Source of the DNA: Winogradskyella litoriviva
GTDB taxonomy: Bacteria > Bacteroidota > Bacteroidia > Flavobacteriales > Flavobacteriaceae
NCBI RefSeq assembly: GCF_013249065.1
Contig: NZ_JABRWQ010000002.1
Location: 186,001-250,000, forward strand
Length of the DNA stretch: 64,000 bases
Reading direction: 5' to 3'
The notes beneath the pieces are model-generated. The model saw only the letters and a list, made by a program, of their open reading frames with translations, did not search any database and was not told where the DNA came from. A program made the position numbers and the translations under genes. Shown here in pieces: positions 55,006 through 62,908 of the stretch (position 1 is the first letter of the stretch; every line of letters starts with the position of its first letter).

Positions 55006-55959
55006 TTAATCTCTATTTTCAATACTTTTATAGGCTGCTATGACTTTCTTAACTAATTTATGACGAATAACATCTTTATCATCTAAATAAATCATCCCAA
55101 TACCTTCAACATCTTTTAGCACCAAAAGTGCTTCTTTTAACCCAGAAATAGAACGACGAGGCAAGTCTACTTGTCCTGGATCGCCTGTTAAAAGAAACTT
55201 AGCATTTTTTCCCATACGTGTTAAAAACATCTTCATTTGGGCATGTGTGGTGTTCTGCCCTTCGTCTAAAATAACAAAGGCATTGTCTAATGTACGACCA
55301 CGCATAAAGGCTAATGGTGCAATTTGAATAACACCTTTTTCTATATAATTATCTAACTTTTCTGCCGGAAACATGTCTCGCAATGCATCATATAATGGTT
55401 GCATGTATGGATCTAATTTTTCTTTTAAATCGCCTGGCAAAAATCCAAGATTCTCACCTGCCTCTACAGCAGGTCGTGTTAATATTATTCGCTTTACTTC
55501 TTTATTCTTTAATGCTTGTACTGCTAAAGCAACACCAGTATAGGTTTTACCTGTACCTGCAGGACCAATTGCAAAAACCATATCATTTTTACGCATACTT
55601 TCTACCAACTTTCGTTGATTGGCAGTTTGGGCTTTAATGAGTTTTCCGCCAACACCATGCACAATAACTTCTCCGCTTTTGGTAGATGTGGTATAATCAT
55701 CACTACTCTGACTGGTTAAAACACGCTCTATAACATTTTCATCTAACTTATTGTATTTAGCAAAATGTTTAATTAGCATAGTCATTCTACGATCAAACTC
55801 TTCGAGTAAATCTTCATCACCATAGGCTTTTATTTTATTACCTCTGGCTACAATTTTTAGTTTTGGAAAATACTTTTTAAGTAATGCAATATTTGCATTT
55901 TGCGCACCGAAGAATTCTTTTGGAGTAATTTCTTCGAGTTCTAGTATAAGTTCGTTCAA
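55006..55959 (-). CDS. phoH: PhoH-family ATPase
   Basis: 317 residues. N-terminal small domain (1-110) and a superfamily-1-like helicase core with Walker A FAIGPAGTGKTYTG, RPAVEAGENLGFLPGDL and Walker B FVILDEGQN, then LTGDPGQVDLP. PhoH/YbeZ binds RNA and in many bacteria works with the RNase YbeY in rRNA maturation. ybeY is not adjacent here. Upstream, a well-matched promoter lies 67-99 bases away, overlapping the divergent promoter of the next gene. Confidence 0.95.
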   Translation of the reverse strand: MNELILELEEITPKEFFGAQNANIALLKKYFPKLKIVARGNKIKAYGDEDLLEEFDRRMTMLIKHFAKYNKLDENVIERVLTSQSSDDYTTSTKSGEVIVHGVGGKLIKAQTANQRKLVESMRKNDMVFAIGPAGTGKTYTGVALAVQALKNKEVKRIILTRPAVEAGENLGFLPGDLKEKLDPYMQPLYDALRDMFPAEKLDNYIEKGVIQIAPLAFMRGRTLDNAFVILDEGQNTTHAQMKMFLTRMGKNAKFLLTGDPGQVDLPRRSISGLKEALLVLKDVEGIGMIYLDDKDVIRHKLVKKVIAAYKSIENRD

Positions 55960-55999
55960 AAGCGTGCTTTATTTAGTGCGTTAATCTGTTTTCTTTTCT

Positions 56000-56007
56000 T
56001 AATTTTG
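56000..56007 (+). promoter_or_regulatory. Putative -7 box for the SAM hydrolase-type gene
   Basis: TAATTTTG fits TAnnTTTG, 72 bases upstream of the ATG at 56080; lies just before the opposing phoH promoter. Confidence 0.35.
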
Positions 56008-56025
56008 TACATAGTTGCGTACACA

Positions 56026-56058
56026 CAAAGCTAATAATTTTACAATCATAAATTTCAA
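56026..56058 (-). promoter_or_regulatory. Putative phoH promoter
   Basis: Minus strand: TTG (56056-56058), 22-base spacer, TAGCTTTG (56026-56033). Points toward phoH with a leader of about 60 bases. Confidence 0.55.
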
Positions 56059-56079
56059 AAAAATATCAACAATCAATCC

Positions 56080-56916
56080 ATGGCAATAATCACTTTAACG
56101 ACTGATTTTGGAGAAAAAGACCACTTTGTTGGTGCCATAAAAGGCGCTATTTTTAGTGAACTTGAGGAGATAAATATTGTTGACATTTCGCATTCCATTT
56201 CACCATTTAATATTTCTGAAGCGGCATATATTATACAAAATGCTTATAGTAGTTTTCCTAAAGGAACAATACATTTAATTGGTATAGATTCTGAGTTAAG
56301 CCCTGAAAACAAGCATATTGCAGTAAAACTAGATGATCATTACTTTATATGCGCTAATAATGGAATTATGAGTATGATATGTACCGAAATTGTACCAGAG
56401 AAACTTGTAGAAATTAATATCCACGACAGAGTTGAGACCAATTTCCCGGTTCTAGATATTTTTGTAAAGGTAGCTTGCCATATTGCTAGAGGTGGAACTT
56501 TAGAAGTAATCGGAAAAGTTATTAACACTATAAAGCCTATTAAGAATTTAATTCCGTTTATTAATGACGAGCAGAACCAAATTATTGGCAGTGTTATATA
56601 TATTGATAATTACGGAAATGTAGTTACCAATATTAAACGTAAATTTTTTGAACAGATACAAAAAGGAAGAGCTTACCAAGTTTTTGCAAGAAATCATAAA
56701 TTTGAAAAAATCTATAATAGATTTAGCGATATAATTGATTTTGAAATTGAAGAATCTAAACGCAATGTTGATGGTAAAGGACTGGTTGTTTTTAATTCTT
56801 CTGGTTACATTGAAATTGCTGTTTATAAAAGTAATTGTACAACCGTAGGAGGCGCTTCTACCTTAATGGGTTTGAAAAATATGGATACGGTAACTATTAA
56901 TTTTTTAAATGCCTAG
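56080..56916 (+). CDS. SAM hydroxide adenosyltransferase family protein (DUF62)
   Basis: 278 residues. Opening ITLTTDFGEKDHFVGAIKGAI with the Asp that holds SAM ribose, VDISHSISPFNISEAAYII, HLIGIDSEL, FICANNGIMS, and a C-terminal beta domain with YIDNYGNVVTNI and FNSSGYIEIAVYKSNC. The family includes fluorinase and chlorinase, but most members hydrolyse SAM to adenosine and methionine. This one lacks the insertion loop expected of fluorinases as far as I can see. Followed 3 bases later by a monooxygenase-type gene. Confidence 0.88.
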   Translation: MAIITLTTDFGEKDHFVGAIKGAIFSELEEINIVDISHSISPFNISEAAYIIQNAYSSFPKGTIHLIGIDSELSPENKHIAVKLDDHYFICANNGIMSMICTEIVPEKLVEINIHDRVETNFPVLDIFVKVACHIARGGTLEVIGKVINTIKPIKNLIPFINDEQNQIIGSVIYIDNYGNVVTNIKRKFFEQIQKGRAYQVFARNHKFEKIYNRFSDIIDFEIEESKRNVDGKGLVVFNSSGYIEIAVYKSNCTTVGGASTLMGLKNMDTVTINFLNA

Positions 56917-56919
56917 ATT

Positions 56920-57216
56920 TTGTTAGTAAGAATTGTAAAACTGAGTTTTGACCCTTTTAAAATTGACGAATTCTTAGCTAATTTTGAAATTGTAAAAGAT
57001 AAGATTAGAACTTTTGAAGGTTGCCAATTTTTAGAGCTATATAGAGACAAAAATAACACCAACATCTTTTTCACGTATAGTTATTGGGACTCTGAAGATG
57101 CTTTAAATAATTACAGAAATTCTAATTTATTTAAAGCGGTTTGGTCTAAAACAAAACCTTTGTTTAACGGAAAACCTGAAGCTTGGAGTGTGCATAAATT
57201 GGCAAGTTTGAAATGA
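56920..57216 (+). CDS. Antibiotic biosynthesis monooxygenase (ABM) domain protein
   Basis: 98 residues, start TTG at 56920 directly after the preceding stop. Ferredoxin-like ABM fold: VRIVKLSFDPFKIDEFLANF, FEGCQFLELYRDKNN, FFTYSYWDSEDALNNY and RNSNLFKAVW. Related to YgiN-type quinol monooxygenases or heme-degrading proteins; no definite active-site residues can be named. Its stop overlaps the next ATG (ATGA), so these genes are coupled. Confidence 0.8.
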   Translation: MLVRIVKLSFDPFKIDEFLANFEIVKDKIRTFEGCQFLELYRDKNNTNIFFTYSYWDSEDALNNYRNSNLFKAVWSKTKPLFNGKPEAWSVHKLASLK

Positions 57217-57536
57217 TAACTATGACGAAAAACAAATCATTAAGTCGGAATGACCTTTTTATACAAGCAGCCAATATTTTTGTGTTAACAGTGGCTTTAT
57301 GCTTAATTAGTATCATAACTATTGGAGCTGGCCATGGAACAACTATTCCCGCTAAAATAATCTTTCCTTATGCTTACTTAGTTGTAAATTTTATAAATAG
57401 CATAAATAACTTTATATATTTTTTAGCTCTTATACAAATACCTACTTACGGGATTATATTCTATAATAAACCAAAATATATGAAGTGGATATTAGTTATG
57501 CACATAATAGCTACTATATTTGTTTTAATTAATTAG
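57213..57536 (+). CDS. Small membrane protein of unknown function
   Basis: 107 residues with three helices (about 19-43, 52-76, 84-106) after a short basic N-terminus. An ATG at 57222 is the next possible start. Not recognised. It overlaps the ABM gene by 4 bases and is followed 11 bases later by gldF, so it may be part of the transcript leading into the gliding genes. Confidence 0.6.
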   Translation: MITMTKNKSLSRNDLFIQAANIFVLTVALCLISIITIGAGHGTTIPAKIIFPYAYLVVNFINSINNFIYFLALIQIPTYGIIFYNKPKYMKWILVMHIIATIFVLIN

Positions 57537-57547
57537 TCATTTAATCA

Positions 57548-58270
57548 ATGTTAGCAATACTTAAAAAAGAAATAAACACCTTCTTCGCCTCACCAATAGG
57601 CTATTTAGTTATTGGTGTATTTTTATTACTCAACGGTCTATTTCTTTGGGTTTTTAAAGGCGAATTCAATATTTTAGATAATGGTTTAGCCAGTTTATCT
57701 TCCTTCTTTTTATTGGCTCCTTGGATTCTTATTTTCCTTGTACCAGCAGTAACGATGCGTAGTTTTAGCGATGAGAAAAAACAAGGCACTTTAGAGTTAT
57801 TAGTTACTAAACCTATTTCGCATTTTCAAATCGTATTAGGAAAGTATTTTGGTGCTTTTATTTTGATTTTAATGGCTTTGGTTCCTACTTTATTATATGT
57901 TTACACTGTTTCTCAGCTAGGAAATCCAGAAGGCAACTTAGACATGGGAAGTACAATTGGGTCGTATTTTGGATTGTTGTTTTTAATTGGTGCTTACACT
58001 GCCATTGGTGTATTTGCTTCTACGTTGTCAGACAATCAAATTGTGGCCTTTATAATTGCTGTTTTTATCTGTTTCTTTTTCTACTTTGGTTTTGAAGGTG
58101 TATCTAACTACAACCTCTTTAACAATCTTGTTTATATGGAAAATCTCGGAATGTCTGCACATTACAATAGTATGAGTCGTGGTGTTATTGACACAAGAGA
58201 TTTGGTCTACTTTATAAGTATTGCTTTAGCCTTCTTACTATTTACAAAACTTAGAATTCAAAAACAATAA
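57548..58270 (+). CDS. gldF: Gliding motility ABC transporter permease GldF
   Basis: 240 residues with six membrane helices of the ABC-2 permease type. Opening AILKKEINTFFASPIGYLVIG and the loop VPAVTMRSFSDEKKQGTLELL are typical of GldF. With GldA (ATPase, not in this window) and GldG it forms a transporter needed for gliding in Flavobacterium johnsoniae. Normally gldG follows directly; here a 165-residue gene lies between. Confidence 0.93.
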   Translation: MLAILKKEINTFFASPIGYLVIGVFLLLNGLFLWVFKGEFNILDNGLASLSSFFLLAPWILIFLVPAVTMRSFSDEKKQGTLELLVTKPISHFQIVLGKYFGAFILILMALVPTLLYVYTVSQLGNPEGNLDMGSTIGSYFGLLFLIGAYTAIGVFASTLSDNQIVAFIIAVFICFFFYFGFEGVSNYNLFNNLVYMENLGMSAHYNSMSRGVIDTRDLVYFISIALAFLLFTKLRIQKQ

Positions 58271-58271
58271 C

Positions 58272-58769
58272 ATGATAATTACACCTTTACTCATTATATT
58301 TTTAATCGTTGTTTTTGTTCTACTATTTTTATTTTTAAAAACTGTAGATAATCGCAAATGGCTAACTGCTATAATCAGTTTGGTATTAACACCTTTTGTG
58401 TTTTTCTTTATGTTTTATCCGTTTTTAAATATTATTAGTAATTATCATCATCAAAAATATTTTAACAGTGAAGCTTGGATTGAAAAACCAGCTTTACGAT
58501 ACGAAATGATTGACAATACTATTGAGACTGACACATTAATTGGGTCATCAAAAGAAAAAATAACAACACTTCTAGGAGAAGCCGAATGGCTTACTTGGGA
58601 TGATGAAAAAAAAGCACATGATTCTGATAAATGGAATTACGGACTTGGCATAGAACCAGGTGCTTTTAACGACCAAAAAGATTGTGTTGAAATAACTTTT
58701 AAAGATGATAAAGTTGTTGCCGTAAAACCTTATCAAGAAGAAATAACCTTCGAGAATGAAAAAGAATAA
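58272..58769 (+). CDS. Membrane-anchored protein inserted between gldF and gldG
   Basis: 165 residues: two N-terminal helices (about 2-24 and 33-56) and an external domain of about 100 residues. That domain contains DTLIGSSKEKITTLLGEAEW, then WNYGLG and VEITFKDDKVVAVKPY, a layout like the small BamE/SmpA-type fold (short helix pair followed by strands with WxYxLG). One base after gldF and overlapping gldG by 14 bases, so it is made with them. It looks like a genuine gene rather than an insertion remnant. Role unknown; possibly an accessory of the transporter (inference). Confidence 0.7.
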   Translation: MIITPLLIIFLIVVFVLLFLFLKTVDNRKWLTAIISLVLTPFVFFFMFYPFLNIISNYHHQKYFNSEAWIEKPALRYEMIDNTIETDTLIGSSKEKITTLLGEAEWLTWDDEKKAHDSDKWNYGLGIEPGAFNDQKDCVEITFKDDKVVAVKPYQEEITFENEKE

Positions 58770-60426
58770 ATCTATACTATATATTATCGCAATTGTTGTA
58801 GGGCTTGTTATTGTTAATGCAATATCGAGTTCTGTTTATCATCGATTTGATCTTACTAAAGACCATCGCTACACGCTTTCAGATGCTTCAAAATCATTAA
58901 TAAGTGATTTAGATTCTCCTTTGATTATCGATGTGTTTTTAGAAGGTGATTTTCCTTCAGAATTTAGACTACTTCAAACGGAAGTAAAACAAATGGTAGA
59001 AGAATTTCAACTAGAATCTAACCAAATATTTGTTAATTATATAGATCCAGTTAAAGACGAAGCTACACGACAACAATATATAGAAGAACTCACAAATGCA
59101 GGATTAGAACCTTATATAAATACAGATAATAGTACAGGTAAAGTAACACAAGACATTATTTTTCCGTGGGCTTTTGCGAGCTACAAAGACCAAACTTTAA
59201 AAATTCCACTTCTAAAACGAAGCATTACCCTTGGATTACCAGAACAAATAAATAATTCTGTTCAGTCCTTAGAATATGCATTTGCCGATGGGTTTAGTAA
59301 ACTGGTTAAGGCAAAAGAAAAAAAGGTTGCTATACTAAAAGGTAATGGGCAATTAGGTGACATTTACATTGCAGATTTTCTAAAAACCATTAAGCCATAT
59401 TACAATTTAGCTCAATTTACATTAGATAGTGTTACTACAAATCCTCAAGGCACTTTAGACAAATTAAAGACATATGATTTAATAATATCTGCAAAACCAA
59501 GCGATGCATTTTCTGAAAATGAAAAGCTTGTTTTGGACCAGTACACTATGAATGGAGGAAAAAGTCTTTGGCTTACAGAATCTGTAGTTATGGATAAAGA
59601 TAGCCTATACAATGCTACAGGAACTGGTGTTTCTATTATGCGCGATTTAAAGTTGAATGATTTCTTCTTTAAATATGGTGTTCGTGTTAATCCTACATTA
59701 GTAAAAGACTTATACTCTGCTCCTATTATGTTATCTATTGGAGAAGGTAGTCAGGCACAAATGCAACCCATTCAGTGGCAATATTCACCATTAGCTGCCT
59801 CTAACCCAAATCATCCTATTACTAAAAATTTAAACTTGGTAAAATTTGATTTTGCTAGCCCTATTGACACCTTAAAAAATGGAATTAAAAAAACGATATT
59901 ACTACAAAGTTCACCTAAATCAAAAACAGAAGGTGCACCAACAACCATTTCTTTAGATAACGTAACACAAGCACCAGACGAAGCATCTTATAACTTAGGA
60001 CCACAAAACTTAGCTGTATTATTAGAAGGAGAATTTTCTTCTGTTTACGACAAACGTGTATTACCTTTTAAGGTTAAAAATTATAAAGAGAAAAGCGTTA
60101 CAACTAAAATGGTTATTATATCTGACGGTAATGTTGTAAAAAATGAAGTCATAAAAAACAGACCTTTAGAATTAGGGTTTGATCAATTTACCGGAAAATC
60201 TTTTGGAAACAAAGAATTTCTGCTAAACACGGTGAATTATCTTTTAGACGACACAGGACTTATAAACCTTAGAGCAAAAGAAATAAGTGTAGCTTTTTTA
60301 GCATCAGATAAAGTAAAAGACAATAAAGGAACATGGAAATTTATAAATATTGCTTTACCTCTTATTTTATTAGGCATATTTGGATTTCTTTTTAATTATT
60401 TACGAAAGCGTAAATACACATCCTAA
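58756..60426 (+). CDS. gldG: Gliding motility ABC transporter subunit GldG
   Basis: 556 residues. One N-terminal helix (about 6-24), HRFDLTKDHRYTLSDASKSLI, then the large external GldG/auxiliary ABC-transport domain with VKQMVEEFQLES, FVNYIDPVKDE, and LTESVVMDKDSL, and a C-terminal helix before LRKRKYTS. Works with GldF. Overlaps the preceding gene by 14 bases; dnaN follows 220 bases later, the usual flavobacterial order. Confidence 0.92.
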   Translation: MKKNKSILYIIAIVVGLVIVNAISSSVYHRFDLTKDHRYTLSDASKSLISDLDSPLIIDVFLEGDFPSEFRLLQTEVKQMVEEFQLESNQIFVNYIDPVKDEATRQQYIEELTNAGLEPYINTDNSTGKVTQDIIFPWAFASYKDQTLKIPLLKRSITLGLPEQINNSVQSLEYAFADGFSKLVKAKEKKVAILKGNGQLGDIYIADFLKTIKPYYNLAQFTLDSVTTNPQGTLDKLKTYDLIISAKPSDAFSENEKLVLDQYTMNGGKSLWLTESVVMDKDSLYNATGTGVSIMRDLKLNDFFFKYGVRVNPTLVKDLYSAPIMLSIGEGSQAQMQPIQWQYSPLAASNPNHPITKNLNLVKFDFASPIDTLKNGIKKTILLQSSPKSKTEGAPTTISLDNVTQAPDEASYNLGPQNLAVLLEGEFSSVYDKRVLPFKVKNYKEKSVTTKMVIISDGNVVKNEVIKNRPLELGFDQFTGKSFGNKEFLLNTVNYLLDDTGLINLRAKEISVAFLASDKVKDNKGTWKFINIALPLILLGIFGFLFNYLRKRKYTS

Positions 60427-60510
60427 AAAATAATACAATTAAATTACAAATTGTGTATTCTTAAGTCTATTTTGTTAATAAGTTTCTTTTATTAAACCCT
60501 TGTATTAAGA

Positions 60511-60518
60511 TATATTTG
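60511..60518 (+). promoter_or_regulatory. Putative -7 box for dnaN
   Basis: TATATTTG fits TAnnTTTG in the 220-base gldG-dnaN gap; leader of about 120 bases. No strong -33 TTG at the usual spacing. Confidence 0.4.
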
Positions 60519-60646
60519 TAAGACGAATTAAAAGTATAAAACACCATTATTTAGTATGAAGCATCTAATTAAAAGGGCTAATTTATTTCTCTAAATCCCT
60601 TAAAGATGTTACATGTGACCAATAAAAACCATTAATAAAAAAACAC

Positions 60647-61765
60647 ATGAAATTTATTGTTTCAAGCACTTATTTATTAAAACAACTTCAGGTATTAGGA
60701 GGTGTTATAAATAACAGTAATACACTTCCAATTTTAGATAATTTCTTATTTGAACTTAGCCAATCAAAGTTAACGATATCAGCGAGTGATTTAGAAACTA
60801 CAATGTCTGCTACTATTGATGTTGAAAGTGATTCTGAAGGAAGCATTGCATTACCAGCAAGATTACTTTTAGATACATTAAAAACATTTCCTGAACAACC
60901 ATTAACATTTGTTGTTGAAGAAAACAATACAGTAGAAATAAGTTCTAACCATGGTAAATATGCGCTAGCTTATGCTGATGGTGCAGAATTTCCAAATGCG
61001 GTTTCAATTGAAGATGCCAGCACTACGACCATAATGGGAGATATTTTAGCAACGGCTATTAGCAAAACTATTTTTGCTGCTGGTAATGATGATTTAAGAC
61101 CTGTAATGAGTGGCGTGTTCTTTCAGTTTTCTCAAGATAACTTAACGTTTGTAGCTACAGATGCTCACAAATTAGTTAAATATACTAGAAATGATGTGAG
61201 TGCAACAGAAACGGCAGAATTCATTATGCCTAAAAAACCTTTAAATCTTTTAAAAGGAATTTTAGCAGGAAGTGATGACGATGTTTTAGTGGAATACAAC
61301 GAATCTAATGCAAAATTTACTTTTGAAAATTCGGTATTGATTTGTCGTTTAATTGATGGTAAATACCCTAATTACGAAGCTGTAATACCTAAGGAAAATC
61401 CAAACAAATTAGTAATAGACAGAACACAGTTTTTAAATTCTGTACGTCGTGTTAGTATTTTCTCTAATAAAACCACACACCAAATTAGACTTAAAATTGC
61501 TGGTGCAGAATTAAATATTTCAGCTGAAGATATCGATTACTCTAACAAAGCTGAAGAACGTTTAACGTGTGATTACCAAGGCGATGATATGCAAATTGGT
61601 TTTAACTCACGTTTCTTAACAGAAATGATTAATAATTTAAACTCAGATAACGTACAATTAGAAATGAGTTTACCAAATAGAGCTGGTATCTTAACACCAA
61701 TTGATGGTTTAGATGAAGGCGAGTTTGTAACTATGCTAGTTATGCCTGTAATGCTCAACAATTAA
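60647..61765 (+). CDS. dnaN: DNA polymerase III sliding clamp, beta subunit
   Basis: 372 residues in three similar clamp domains. Opening MKFIVSSTYLLKQLQVLGGVI, NTLPILDNFLFEL, LVATDAHKLVKYTR-like segment (here FVATDAHKLVKYTR), and the end EFVTMLVMPVMLN typical of DnaN. It tethers DNA polymerases. Not next to dnaA or recF, as is usual in Bacteroidota. Followed by a strong terminator. Confidence 0.96.
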   Translation: MKFIVSSTYLLKQLQVLGGVINNSNTLPILDNFLFELSQSKLTISASDLETTMSATIDVESDSEGSIALPARLLLDTLKTFPEQPLTFVVEENNTVEISSNHGKYALAYADGAEFPNAVSIEDASTTTIMGDILATAISKTIFAAGNDDLRPVMSGVFFQFSQDNLTFVATDAHKLVKYTRNDVSATETAEFIMPKKPLNLLKGILAGSDDDVLVEYNESNAKFTFENSVLICRLIDGKYPNYEAVIPKENPNKLVIDRTQFLNSVRRVSIFSNKTTHQIRLKIAGAELNISAEDIDYSNKAEERLTCDYQGDDMQIGFNSRFLTEMINNLNSDNVQLEMSLPNRAGILTPIDGLDEGEFVTMLVMPVMLNN

Positions 61766-61796
61766 GCGATTCTTGCGAATTAATTAATTCAACTAA

Positions 61797-61824
61797 AAAA
61801 GGCTCACCAATTGGTGAGCCTTTT
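61797..61824. terminator. Bidirectional terminator after dnaN
   Basis: AAAAGGCTCACC (61797-61808), loop AATT, GGTGAGCCTTTT (61813-61824): perfect 12-base stem between convergent genes. Confidence 0.9.
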
Positions 61825-61845
61825 AAATTCCATTTCTTTTAATAT

Positions 61846-62208
61846 CTAACTAATAAAATTAATAGACAATGGATAGCTTGGTAATTCGCCATTACTAGCT
61901 TTAATGGCATTTATAATTGGCATCACAAACACCAATATTCCTATAAGTATCAAGGTTAAAATGCCTAGTCCTAATGCAAATATTAGAGGTATACTTAATA
62001 TGGAATAGACAAACATACTTATTTGAAAATTCAATATAGCTTTACCATGAGCATCCATACCTTCTACATGTTCTTTTTGAGTTACCCAAAGAATTAATGG
62101 AGCAATTAAACCTCCAAAAACTGTAGCATAAGTTAGTAATTGCGATAAATGCGTAATGACTAATAATTGATTGTCTGTGCGTTTAAGCGTGTGATAATTT
62201 GATTCCAT
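61846..62208 (-). CDS. DUF4870 membrane protein
   Basis: 120 residues from the ATG complementary to 62206-62208; an in-frame start ten codons upstream is less likely. Family pattern: LLVITHLSQLLTYATVFGGLIAPLILWVTQKE, then AHGKAILNFQISMFVYSIL and a third helix followed by INAIKASNGE. Three to four helices; function unknown. Convergent with dnaN. Confidence 0.8.
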   Translation of the reverse strand: MESNYHTLKRTDNQLLVITHLSQLLTYATVFGGLIAPLILWVTQKEHVEGMDAHGKAILNFQISMFVYSILSIPLIFALGLGILTLILIGILVFVMPIINAIKASNGELPSYPLSINFIS

Positions 62209-62271
62209 GATTAATGATTTTACACTAATAGGACGCAAATTGAATAAAAATGTTACAAAGTGATATTCAAA

Positions 62272-62481
62272 TTAACACGAAGAACAACTTCCATCCTCTT
62301 TTTTCACTCCTAATTTCATCAAAATTGTCTCTAATAAGCACCATTTTGTAAATGCAGACTGAATTAAATTTAAGCCAATAAATACAGTAAACCACATCCA
62401 ATTTGGATTAACATATACGGTTAAAACAACGCTTAATAGCACCATAAAACCCACAATTACTCTAAAATATGTATTTAACAT
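62272..62481 (-). CDS. DUF2892 (YgaP-like) inner-membrane protein
   Basis: 69 residues: [21 protein letters not shown] and [20 protein letters not shown] helices and the [11 protein letters not shown] motif of DUF2892, with a C-terminal GSCSSC that could bind a metal. Such genes often lie beside heavy-metal or rhodanese genes. Here it is followed upstream by a PII-like protein gene and an RND pump gene on the same strand. Confidence 0.8.
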   Translation of the reverse strand: MLNTYFRVIVGFMVLLSVVLTVYVNPNWMWFTVFIGLNLIQSAFTKWCLLETILMKLGVKKEDGSCSSC

Positions 62482-62498
62482 TTTAATTATTTTTTAAT

Positions 62499-62804
62499 TT
62501 ATACAAATTTTTCAATAGGAACTACAATCGCCTTTATAGGATTGTTAGTTTCTAAATTTTTATTAAATTCTTTTATAGCTTCAAACAAGGCATCAATGCG
62601 CTCTTCATCAGTAAATGAAAAGAACATACTAGATTCATTTCCTCCTTTTTCTGCAGGAAACCAATTAGAAGCCATTAATAAAGACGAACTATTTTTATGT
62701 CCATCAATTTCAGAACTACTAAAGTTTTCAATATCTGCCTTTTTAAAAAGTTTTAAAACTTCTTTTTGATATTGCTCTACTGCTGTAACTATGACTAATT
62801 TCAT
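62499..62804 (-). CDS. Small PII-like protein linked to an RND pump
   Basis: 101 residues with beta-alpha-beta order (MKLVIVTAVEQYQKEVLKLFKKADI ... FSFTDEERIDALFEAIKEFN ... PIKAIVVPIEKFV), a ferredoxin-like fold of the PII/CutA kind. Small proteins of this kind often accompany CusA/CzcA-type pumps and may sense metals or nucleotides. Encoded 17 bases before the DUF2892 gene and just after the pump gene and a hairpin repeat. Assignment rests on pattern and context. Confidence 0.6.
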   Translation of the reverse strand: MKLVIVTAVEQYQKEVLKLFKKADIENFSSSEIDGHKNSSSLLMASNWFPAEKGGNESSMFFSFTDEERIDALFEAIKEFNKNLETNNPIKAIVVPIEKFV

Positions 62805-62870
62805 ATGTTTCTATTTTATACAACCTGCAAGTTTTACCAACCATGCTGGTTTAGTTTTCAATCTTTCATA

Positions 62871-62897
62871 CCTGCAAGGTTTTGGAAACCTTGCAGG
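62871..62897. repeat. Perfect inverted repeat CCTGCAAGGTTT / AAACCTTGCAGG
   Basis: Twelve-base arms (62871-62882 and 62886-62897) with a three-base loop, 11 bases beyond the stop of the RND pump gene. A second, partial copy of the arm (ACCTGCAAG) lies at 62823-62831. There is no clear T run, so termination is uncertain; it may be an interspersed repeat. Confidence 0.75.
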
Positions 62898-62908
62898 AAA
62901 AACTCGAC

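Noticed and set aside
56080..56916. Possible fluorinase or chlorinase
   Set aside because: The family is shared, but nearly all members are SAM hydrolases and nothing in the sequence or neighbourhood supports halogenation.
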